DNA from: an uncultured Christensenellaceae bacterium
GTDB lineage: Bacteria; Bacillota; Clostridia; Christensenellales; Pumilibacteraceae
Assembly (NCBI GenBank): GCA_910587445.1
Contig: CAJULE010000010.1
Location: 1 to 64,000 of the forward strand
DNA: 64,000 nucleotides
Reading direction: 5' to 3'
Positions 56,745 through 64,000 of this stretch are shown here, one piece after another. Within the stretch, counting starts at the first letter, position 1; the number at the start of each line of letters is the position of its first letter. Below the pieces are notes generated by a model. It saw nothing but the letters and a program-made list of their open reading frames with translations, ran no database searches and had not been told where the DNA came from. The translations under genes were made by a program, and so were the position numbers.

Positions 56745-59669
56745 ATGCCGAATTTGTTTAACGAAGATAATACGATAGAGCAGATGGTTATTGCCGCATT
56801 GAAAGGGAACGGCTGGAAGTATGTTCCGGCAGAAGAACTCCCGCGCGATTATTCGGATGTGCTGGTTGAGCCGATGGTCAAGGAAGCCCTTATTCGTTTG
56901 AACCCGGCAATCGCAGAAGAACCGTCCCGCGCAGATGAAGTTATTTACAAATTGCGCACTCTCATCCTTTCGGTTCAGGCACACAACCTGGTAACGCAGA
57001 ATGAACTTTTCAAAAAGTTGATTTTTGAGGAAAACTCATATCCTTTCGGCAAAGATGGAAGGATGATCCCCATTCGCTTCTTCGGAACGATGACAAAAGC
57101 GGACCTTGCGCTGAACGAATATGTAGTAACGAACCAATGGAAATACCCGCAGGCAGAAGGTGGCAAGCGGTTTGACATAGTTTTAATTATTAATGGTTTC
57201 CCTGTTGTTATCGGTGAACTGAAAACCCCGGTTCGCGGGTGCATTACCTGGTTAGATGCGGCAGGGGATATTAGCGATTACGAAAAAAGTATTCCGCAAA
57301 TGTTTGTAACGAATATTTTTAATTTTGGTACAGAAGGAAAATGCTACCGTTATGGTTCTGTGAATATGCCAATTAACCTTTGGGGACCGTGGCATACGCC
57401 TAATCATAAGGACGAAGGCACACTTTCGGATGTTAAGGTTAGCATTGAGGATATGATAACGCCTTCCAACGTGATGGATATTTTCCAGTTTTTCACGTTG
57501 TTTGCTACGGATAAAAAATACAGAAAATATAAAATCATTTGCCGTTATCAGCAGTTTGAAGGGGCAAATCTTATAGTGGATCGTGTTAAAGCCGGCTACC
57601 CGAAGAAGGGACTTTTGTGGCATTTCCAGGGTTCCGGTAAATCACTTTTGATGGTTTTCGCTGCCCAGAAGCTGCGTATGATTCCGGAGCTGAAGAACCC
57701 CACGGTTGTTATAGTTGATGACCGTATTGACCTTGAAACGCAAATCACCGCAACATTCAATGCTTCGGATATTCCCAACCTTCAAAGCGCTTCTTCGAAA
57801 GAGGAACTGCTGTCCTTTTTCCGCGGGGATATGCGCAAGATACTCATAACAACGATATTTAAATTTGGGGAGGTCGATTGCGAACTCAATCCGAGAGATA
57901 ACATCATTGTTATGGTTGACGAAGCGCATAGAACGCAGGAAGGTGATCTTGGCGAAAAGATGCGGTTGGCGCTTCCGAATGCTTTCTTCTTTGGGTTAAC
58001 CGGTACTCCCATAAATCGTATTGATAAGAATACGTTCGCGACTTTCGGCGCGGCAGAAGACCGGACCGGTTATATGAGCCGTTATTCCTTTTCCGACTCC
58101 ATCAGGGACGGTGCTACGCTGCCGTTACATTTCAAACCGGGACCGGTTGAACTGAAAATTGATAAAGAAAAATTGGACCGTGAATTCGCCGCGATGACGG
58201 ACGAAGCTGGACTTACAAAAGACGAAAAAAATGAGTTATCAAAGCGCGTAAATATGAAGGCGCTCATGTATGACCGGAAGAGAATTCACCGCGTTTGTGA
58301 GCATATTGTCAAGCACTTTAGAGAGCAGATTGAACCTAATGGCTATAAGGGACAGGTAGTTGTGTATGACCGTGAATGCTGCCTGATGTACAAGGAGGAA
58401 ATTGATAAGCTGCTCGGTGAAGAAGCATCCACCATCGTTATGGATACAAATAACGATAAGGGCGATAGATACAAAAAATACCGCAGGGACCGTGATGCCG
58501 AAGGCAAAGTTCTGGATACCTTTAGAGACTCGTCAAGCCCTCTTAAACTTGTTATCGTTACCTCCAAATTGCTAACCGGATTTGATGCGCCTATATTGCA
58601 GGTTATGTATTTGGATAAACCTATGAAAGATCACACTCTTTTGCAGGCAATATGCCGCACAAACCGCACATATGACCAGGGCAAAACCTTTGGATTGATA
58701 GTTGACTATATTGGAATTTTCGATGATGTTGCGCAAGCGTTAAATTTCGATGAAACCACGATGCGGAAGATTATAACCAATATTGATGAAATCAAAAAGC
58801 GTCTTCCGATTTTGCTTAATAAATGCCTTGAATACTTCCCTGGCGTGGACCGCACAGTTGAGGGTTGGGAAGGGCTTATGGCGGCGCAAGACTGCCTACC
58901 CACAAATAAGGAAAAAGATGCATTTGCCGCAGACTATCGTGTACTGAACCGCGCTTGGGATGCTCTTTCACCGGACTTTTTCCTGAATACATATAAAGCT
59001 GATTATCAGTGGCTTTCGCGCGTTTATGAGTCGGTTAAACCTACGGACGGACGCGGCAGTTTGATTTGGGCGGCGCTTGGAAATAAGACCATAGAACTCA
59101 TTCATCAGAACATAGAAGTTGGAAGTGTTGATGAGGATGTTGATATTCTTGAAATGGATGCGGACCTGATTGATGACTTCCTTGAAAAGCATAAGGACAA
59201 CAAATCAACTACAAAAAAAATAGAAATCAATCTGGTTGCAAAAATCCTCGCGCACGCAAACGATCCAAGGTTCATTGACCTTGGTGAAAAATTGGAAGAA
59301 CTTCGTGAAAAGCACGAGCAGGGACTCGTAACAAGTATTGAGTTTTTGAAACTCCTTCTGGAGTTGGCAAAGGAAGCGGCTCAGGCTGAAAAGGAAATCG
59401 TACCCGAAAAGGAAATCGATAAAGGTATAGCTGCGCTTACGGAGCTTTTCAACGGCGTAAAGAACCGCGAAACGCCGGTTATAGTTGAGCGTATCGTTGC
59501 GGATATTGACAATATCGTCAAGATAGTTAGATTTCCTGGATGGCAAAACACAACAGCGGGAAGACAGGAAGTGAAGAAGGCTCTGCGCAGCGTTGTGTGG
59601 ATTAAATACAAAATCAAGGACAAAGAGGTTTTTGAAAAGGCTTACAGCTATATAGAGCAGTACTATTAA
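56745..59669 (+). CDS. hsdR: Type I restriction enzyme R subunit
   Basis: HsdR endonuclease/translocase of 974 residues. The N-terminal nuclease has the PD-(D/E)xK residues in RFDIVLIINGFPVVIGELK (Asp near 143, Glu-x-Lys near 160). The SF2 motor has HFQGSGKSLLMVFAA (Walker A near 297), MVDEAHRTQEGD (DEAH near 393), LTGTPINRID and TGFDAPILQVMYLDKP, and the C-terminal helical domain follows. Complete, with no frameshift. AGGAGGA precedes the ATG. It cuts foreign DNA after translocation when hemimethylation by the M/S subunits is missing. Confidence 0.95.
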   Translation: MPNLFNEDNTIEQMVIAALKGNGWKYVPAEELPRDYSDVLVEPMVKEALIRLNPAIAEEPSRADEVIYKLRTLILSVQAHNLVTQNELFKKLIFEENSYPFGKDGRMIPIRFFGTMTKADLALNEYVVTNQWKYPQAEGGKRFDIVLIINGFPVVIGELKTPVRGCITWLDAAGDISDYEKSIPQMFVTNIFNFGTEGKCYRYGSVNMPINLWGPWHTPNHKDEGTLSDVKVSIEDMITPSNVMDIFQFFTLFATDKKYRKYKIICRYQQFEGANLIVDRVKAGYPKKGLLWHFQGSGKSLLMVFAAQKLRMIPELKNPTVVIVDDRIDLETQITATFNASDIPNLQSASSKEELLSFFRGDMRKILITTIFKFGEVDCELNPRDNIIVMVDEAHRTQEGDLGEKMRLALPNAFFFGLTGTPINRIDKNTFATFGAAEDRTGYMSRYSFSDSIRDGATLPLHFKPGPVELKIDKEKLDREFAAMTDEAGLTKDEKNELSKRVNMKALMYDRKRIHRVCEHIVKHFREQIEPNGYKGQVVVYDRECCLMYKEEIDKLLGEEASTIVMDTNNDKGDRYKKYRRDRDAEGKVLDTFRDSSSPLKLVIVTSKLLTGFDAPILQVMYLDKPMKDHTLLQAICRTNRTYDQGKTFGLIVDYIGIFDDVAQALNFDETTMRKIITNIDEIKKRLPILLNKCLEYFPGVDRTVEGWEGLMAAQDCLPTNKEKDAFAADYRVLNRAWDALSPDFFLNTYKADYQWLSRVYESVKPTDGRGSLIWAALGNKTIELIHQNIEVGSVDEDVDILEMDADLIDDFLEKHKDNKSTTKKIEINLVAKILAHANDPRFIDLGEKLEELREKHEQGLVTSIEFLKLLLELAKEAAQAEKEIVPEKEIDKGIAALTELFNGVKNRETPVIVERIVADIDNIVKIVRFPGWQNTTAGRQEVKKALRSVVWIKYKIKDKEVFEKAYSYIEQYY

Positions 59670-59687
59670 TTCGGAGGACGGTCTTAT

Positions 59688-62105
59688 ATGTTAGGTGCAA
59701 TTATTGGTGATATTGTAGGTTCCCGCTTCGAGTGGGACAACCATAAATCAAAAGACTTTGAACTACTGAACCATCAGTGTTTTTTTACGGATGATTCGGT
59801 TATGTCTCTCGCCCTTTGCGAAGCGCTTCTGCAGGATGAGAATGAGTTCGTTGATTTGAGTGAGCGTGCAGTAAAGTGTATGCGCGAACTTGGAAAGCAT
59901 TATCCAGATGTCGGGTATGGAGGCGGCTTCTCTCGCTGGCTCGTTTCTGATAATCCTCAACCTTATAATAGTTTCGGAAATGGGGCAGCAATGCGTGTGA
60001 GCGGATGCGGCTATGCAGCCACCTCTATTGAGCAAGCGAGGCAACTCTCAAAGACAGTAACGGCTGTTACACACAATCACCCGGAAGGGTTGAAAGGTGC
60101 GGAGGCGGTTGCTGTTGCGGTATTCCTTGCGCGTTCTGGATGGAATATGCTTGAAATTCGGGACTATATTGTAAAAAATTATTATCACATTGGGTTTACG
60201 CTGGATTCAATCCGTGCCGATTATAATTTTGATGTAACCTGTCAGGGTTCAGTGCCGCAGGCACTGGAAGCATTCTTCGAATCAACCGATTTCGAAGATG
60301 CAATCCGAAACGCCATATCAATCGGCGGTGATAGTGATACTATTGCAGCAATTACAGGTTCCGTTGCTGAGGCATACTATGGCATCCCCACCGGCATACG
60401 CAAACACGCGTTGACCTTTCTGGACGAGCGACTCTTGGCTATACTTGTTGAATTTGAAAACAAGTATCCAAGTAAAATAGAAAAGATACAAGCAACCGGA
60501 AGTGTAGGTTTTACTCCATCTACCGTGGCAAAGACGAAAGTGGGCGCAAGAGATAAAATGATAGAGTCGGCTATGGATGTAGCGGACAACGAGTTGAATG
60601 CCACGAGCGCTGATGCTGAGGAAACCACCAGCCAGAAGCTCTTCTCGCATTTATTCGAATGCTGTAATATCCTGCGTGGTCCTATCAATCAGGATGAATA
60701 TAAAAGCTATACTACGCCGTTGCTTTTTTATAAGCGTTTATCGGATGTGTACGATGAAGAAACACAAGCCGCCCTTGAAGAATCTGGTGGAGATGAGGAA
60801 TACGCAAGTTTCCCGGAAAATCACAGATTTGTAATTCCAAAGGGCTGTCATTGGAAAGATGTGCGCGAAGCCAGCGAGAACGTTGGTGTTGCTATCGTTA
60901 ACGCGATGAACGGAATAGAACGCGCGAACCCGGATACCTTGAACGGCGTATTCAGCAGCTTTGACGATGCGAATTGGACGGACAAAACCAAGCTGTCGGA
61001 TGAGCGTCTTAAAGACCTCATCGAGCATATGTCGAAAATCAAGGTCGGTAATAACAATTATTCTGCGGATGTGATGGGCGACAGTTATGAGTTTCTGATA
61101 AAGAAGTTTGCCGACTTGTCAAAAAAGAATGCGGGGGAATTCTACACTCCGCGCTCTATTGTAAAATTGCTGATAATGTTGCTTGCCCCGAAAGCGGGTG
61201 AAACTGTGTATGATCCTGCATGCGGAACCGGTGGAATGCTTATTGAAGCAATCCGTTATATGAATGGAGATAAGGCAACTTACGGGCGCATATATGGGCA
61301 GGAAAAGAACCTTGCAACATCTGCAATTGCCAGAATGAACCTCTTCCTGCACGGAGCAAAAGACTTTCGAATTTTACAAGGCGATACGCTTCGTTCCCCG
61401 CACTTCCTTGAAAGGGGGTCACTAAAAACCTTTGACTGTGTGGTTGCGAACCCGCCGTTCTCTTTGAAAAGCTGGGGTGCAGACCAGTTCAGCTCGGACA
61501 TTTACGGAAGGAATATTTGGGGGACCCCTTCGGATTCGAATGGCGACTATGCGTGGCTTCAGCATATGATTAAATCTATGAATCCGAAAACCGGTCGTTG
61601 TGCGGTAGTGCTTCCACAAGGCGTTCTTTTCCGCAGCGGTAAGGAAGGCGAAATCCGTGAAGAACTTGTCAAGTCGGATAAGCTCGAATGTATAATCACG
61701 ATGACCAGCGGAGTGTTCTACGCCACCGGCGTTTCGGCTTGCATTTTATTCCTTAATAATGCAAAAGAGCATACGCACAAAGGGCGCATCTGTATGATTG
61801 ATGCTTCCAACATATATACGGCTCAACGCGCTCAAAACATTATGACGGAAGCTGATATTCAGAAGGTTTTCTCTTTATATCAAGCATATGAAGATAAGGT
61901 GGATTTCGTAAAGATAGCTACGCTTGCTGAGATAAAGGACAAGGGATATACGCTGGCTATTAACAATTACATAGAAAAGCAAGAACAAAAAACCGTCCCC
62001 CCGGAAGAGGTCCGTAAGCAGTATTTTGCGGCGTATGAGGAAATGCTCGAAGCAGAGAAAGAATTTCAGGAATTAATGTTGAAAGGAGGTTATGTCCGTG
62101 AATAA
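59688..62105 (+). CDS. ADP-ribosylglycohydrolase-HsdM fusion
   Basis: An 805-residue fusion. Residues about 1-255 form an ADP-ribosylglycohydrolase of the DraG/ARH3 type with metal sites TDDS (34-37) and GGDSDT (213-218), HNHPEG and GNGAAMR. After a linker (about 256-305) comes a type I methyltransferase M subunit: HsdM N-domain (FECCNILRGPINQ), GEFYTPRS, SAM motif DPACGTGG (near 509) and catalytic NPPF (near 588). Both halves look intact and the frame is continuous. HsdM methylates adenine at the recognition site. The glycohydrolase may reverse ADP-ribosylation of proteins or DNA by a phage, or control the complex. An internal ATG at 60558 could also give HsdM alone, but no ribosome site is seen. 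It starts 18 bases after hsdR. Confidence 0.9.
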   Translation: MLGAIIGDIVGSRFEWDNHKSKDFELLNHQCFFTDDSVMSLALCEALLQDENEFVDLSERAVKCMRELGKHYPDVGYGGGFSRWLVSDNPQPYNSFGNGAAMRVSGCGYAATSIEQARQLSKTVTAVTHNHPEGLKGAEAVAVAVFLARSGWNMLEIRDYIVKNYYHIGFTLDSIRADYNFDVTCQGSVPQALEAFFESTDFEDAIRNAISIGGDSDTIAAITGSVAEAYYGIPTGIRKHALTFLDERLLAILVEFENKYPSKIEKIQATGSVGFTPSTVAKTKVGARDKMIESAMDVADNELNATSADAEETTSQKLFSHLFECCNILRGPINQDEYKSYTTPLLFYKRLSDVYDEETQAALEESGGDEEYASFPENHRFVIPKGCHWKDVREASENVGVAIVNAMNGIERANPDTLNGVFSSFDDANWTDKTKLSDERLKDLIEHMSKIKVGNNNYSADVMGDSYEFLIKKFADLSKKNAGEFYTPRSIVKLLIMLLAPKAGETVYDPACGTGGMLIEAIRYMNGDKATYGRIYGQEKNLATSAIARMNLFLHGAKDFRILQGDTLRSPHFLERGSLKTFDCVVANPPFSLKSWGADQFSSDIYGRNIWGTPSDSNGDYAWLQHMIKSMNPKTGRCAVVLPQGVLFRSGKEGEIREELVKSDKLECIITMTSGVFYATGVSACILFLNNAKEHTHKGRICMIDASNIYTAQRAQNIMTEADIQKVFSLYQAYEDKVDFVKIATLAEIKDKGYTLAINNYIEKQEQKTVPPEEVRKQYFAAYEEMLEAEKEFQELMLKGGYVRE

Positions 62106-63597
62106 GAGAATAACACTTGAAGAACTGCAAACCTATCTCTGGAATTCCGCTGTTCTGTTGCGAACCAACATCGATGCAGGCTCTTATAAACAGTATATAT
62201 TCCCGCTGCTTTTCTTCAAACGTATCTGCGATGTTTACGATGAGGAAACCGAAAAAGCAGTAGCTGAATATGGTGAAGATGCTTCTGAATTTGAAGAGCA
62301 GGAAATCCATGCATTTGTTGTGCCGAAAGGCTATCATTGGAACGACGTGCGTGCAGTTTCTGAGAACGTTGGAGTTGCGATAGTTGAAGCGTTCCGGAAG
62401 ATTGAAAATGCAAATATCGATAAGCTGCAAGGTATCTTTGGAGATGGCGCGTGGACGAATAAAAATCGTCTGCCGGACAGATTATTAAAAGACCTAATGG
62501 AACACTTCAGTTCCAAAACTCTCTCTATTGCTAATTGCCCTGAAGATGAATTGGGGCAGGGATATGAGTACCTTATCAAAAAATTTGCAGATGACAGCGG
62601 GCATACTGCGCAAGAATTTTATACCAATAGAACAGTGGTTCATTTAATGACAGAAATGTTACAACCCGCTTCTGGTGAATCAATTTATGATCCGACTTGC
62701 GGTAGCGCGGGAATGCTTATTTCTGCAATTGCTTATTTGAAGTTCCAGAATAAAGAGTGGCGCAATGTAGCAGTTTATGGGCAGGAAATCAATGCGCTTA
62801 CTTCTGCAATCGGTAAGATGAATTTATTCCTGCACGGCTTGAAAGATTTTCATATTGTAAACGGTGATACACTGGCAGCACCGGCGTTTATCGAAAACGG
62901 CAGGCTGCAGCAATTTGACCTCATACTTGCCAACCCTCCCTACTCCATCAGTCAGTGGAACCGGGGTGCATTTGAAAACGATAAATACGGGCGTAATTTC
63001 CTCGGTGTGCCGCCGCAGGGCAGAGCTGACTATGCGTTCATCCAGCACATTATTGCCAGCCTGAAGCCAAACACGGGGCGCTGTGCGGTGCTTTTACCGC
63101 ATGGAGTTCTTTTCAGGAATGAAGAAAGCGCGATGCGCGAAAAGCTGGTGCGCAGTGATGCAGTGGAATGCGTGATAGGTCTTGGTCCTAACCTGTTCTA
63201 TAACTCGCCAATGGAAGCGTGTATTTTGATATGCCGTATGAATAAAAAGGTTGAGCGCAGAGGTCAGGTACTTTTTATTAACGCCATAAATGAAGTTGAA
63301 CGCAAGAATGCACAAAGCTACCTGGAAGATAAGCACATCAAGAGAATTGCGGAAGCATACTTAAAATACACGGATGAGGATGGCTTTGCGAAAGTTGCAA
63401 CCATTCAGGAAATTGATGATAACAACTTTTCTTTGAGTATTCCTCTTTATGTGAAACAGGCAATGGATGGAGGTCAGGTGGATGACCGCAACATTCAGGA
63501 GCATTACGAAAGCTGGAGGGCTTCTTCAGAAATGATGAAGTTAAGTTTTAAGAAATTAAATGCAATGTTAGGAAAGGAGGATGATATCGATGAGTAG
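62098..63597 (+). CDS. hsdM: Second type I methyltransferase M subunit
   Basis: A 499-residue HsdM, clearly different from the one before. It has RITLEELQTYLWNSAV, FVVPKGYHWNDVR, SAM motif DPTCGSAG (near 198), NPPYSISQWN (near 279) and an HsdM-type C terminus. Similarity to the first HsdM is visible across the N-terminal half (KGCHWKDVREASENVGVAIV against KGYHWNDVRAVSENVGVAIV). The GTG at 62098 has AGGAGG 8 bases before it and overlaps the previous stop by eight bases; an upstream ATG at 62092 is too near the ribosome site. Either it forms a mixed M1-M2 complex or it gives a second specificity. Confidence 0.92.
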   Translation: MNKRITLEELQTYLWNSAVLLRTNIDAGSYKQYIFPLLFFKRICDVYDEETEKAVAEYGEDASEFEEQEIHAFVVPKGYHWNDVRAVSENVGVAIVEAFRKIENANIDKLQGIFGDGAWTNKNRLPDRLLKDLMEHFSSKTLSIANCPEDELGQGYEYLIKKFADDSGHTAQEFYTNRTVVHLMTEMLQPASGESIYDPTCGSAGMLISAIAYLKFQNKEWRNVAVYGQEINALTSAIGKMNLFLHGLKDFHIVNGDTLAAPAFIENGRLQQFDLILANPPYSISQWNRGAFENDKYGRNFLGVPPQGRADYAFIQHIIASLKPNTGRCAVLLPHGVLFRNEESAMREKLVRSDAVECVIGLGPNLFYNSPMEACILICRMNKKVERRGQVLFINAINEVERKNAQSYLEDKHIKRIAEAYLKYTDEDGFAKVATIQEIDDNNFSLSIPLYVKQAMDGGQVDDRNIQEHYESWRASSEMMKLSFKKLNAMLGKEDDIDE

Positions 63598-64000
63598 TGT
63601 TTGCTTGGGTGATGTTGCTTTCGAGCATAAGGAAACGTGCAAATGTAATAAAAACAATTACCCAGTGGTCGGACTTGAACACTTAGTTCCCGAAGAAGTA
63701 ACGTTGACTACGTGGGATGAAGGTAGCGGTAATACCTTTACTAAAGTGTTTCGCAAAGGCAATGTTCTGTTCGGGCGGCGGCGTGCGTATTTGAAAAAGG
63801 CTGCTGTTGCACCTTTTGATGGAATATGCTCTGGAGATATAACTGTTATCGAAGCAAATGCGGATAAGATTGTGCCGGAGTTGCTTCCATTTATTATTCA
63901 AAACGATGCTCTTTTTGATTTTGCGGTTGAAAAATCTGCCGGTTCTCTTTCACCTCGCGTAAAGTGGGAACATCTGCGTGAGTTTGAGTTTGAATTACCG
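63590..64000 (+). CDS. hsdS: Type I specificity subunit HsdS, partial (runs off the edge)
   Basis: The first 137 codons of HsdS, open to the end of the window. The sequence shows a first target-recognition domain with FGRRRAYLKKAAVAPFDG, GICSGDITVIEA and SPRVKWEHLREFEF, which are HsdS-like. AAAGGAGG lies 8 bases before the ATG, and the start overlaps the hsdM stop as ATGAGTAG. It determines the DNA sequence recognised; the recognition site cannot be read. Additional genes beyond 64000 are unknown. Confidence 0.88.
   Translation, partial: MSSVCLGDVAFEHKETCKCNKNNYPVVGLEHLVPEEVTLTTWDEGSGNTFTKVFRKGNVLFGRRRAYLKKAAVAPFDGICSGDITVIEANADKIVPELLPFIIQNDALFDFAVEKSAGSLSPRVKWEHLREFEFELP

Noticed and set aside
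1..64000. CRISPR array, prophage structural genes, insertion sequence transposase, rRNA genes
   Set aside because: No regularly spaced repeats, phage structural motifs, DDE transposase or rRNA sequence was seen.
53390..64000. Second copy of the tRNA-Leu 3' end as an attachment site
   Set aside because: No repeat of the CCGGTCTTGGGCACCA end was found in the rest of the window.

Overview
The window looks like a chromosome segment of an uncultured, low-to-moderate GC Clostridia-type Firmicute from an endospore-forming lineage. Gene orders of that phylum recur: dnaJ-prmA-rsmE-mtaB-HIT-rpsU, yerC-pcrA-ligA, yicC-gmk-rpoZ-coaBC-priA-def-fmt-rsmB-rlmN-rpe-thiN-spoVM, and M50 protease-scpA-scpB-DUF2953-gerW-dac-rluB. 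Sporulation genes are present (spoVM, spoIVB, a spoIIM-like gene, gerW/ytfJ, two D,D-carboxypeptidases). The host species cannot be named from the sequence.

Layout: 1-5069 chaperone, translation and tRNA/rRNA modification genes. 5099-12966 a LytTR/AgrC-type two-component system followed by a glycan-degradation set: a lipoprotein esterase, a CBM-like lipoprotein and a domain-swapped, doubly membrane-anchored GH3 enzyme. 13290-18316 a small unknown gene, yerC, pcrA and ligA. 18464-30151 a long housekeeping block ending in the 29-residue gene spoVM. 30389-34458 two short paralogues of the Spo0A DNA-binding domain without receivers, then spoIVB, a spoIIM-like gene and dacF. 34636-39698 M50 protease, chromosome condensation (ScpAB), DUF2953, gerW, dac and rluB. 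39919-44691 a biotin-dependent sodium-pumping decarboxylase operon with two kinds of carboxyltransferase. 44688-52903 surE, a flavoprotein, a chorismate mutase-cytidylate kinase fusion, plsC, an IspH-ribosomal protein S1 fusion, a dipeptidase and purB. 53062-53389 four tRNA genes (Val, Gly, Cys, Leu).

Every gene up to the tRNAs is on the + strand. After tRNA-Leu the sequence becomes visibly more AT-rich and turns into an accessory region (53.4-64 kb): small regulators on both strands, a SLOG-family protein, several unknown small genes and a type I restriction-modification operon that runs off the right edge. In that operon an ADP-ribosylglycohydrolase domain is fused to the first methyltransferase subunit, and a second, different methyltransferase subunit follows.

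Main points of interest are the ADP-ribosylglycohydrolase-HsdM fusion with two M subunits, the receiver-less Spo0A-like pair beside spoIVB, the AroH-Cmk fusion, LytTR-type direct repeats in front of both the two-component operon and the esterase, and a recurring palindrome GTATTATGTC-NNN-CATAATAC. Functions are assigned by reading motifs and gene order only; no database search was run.
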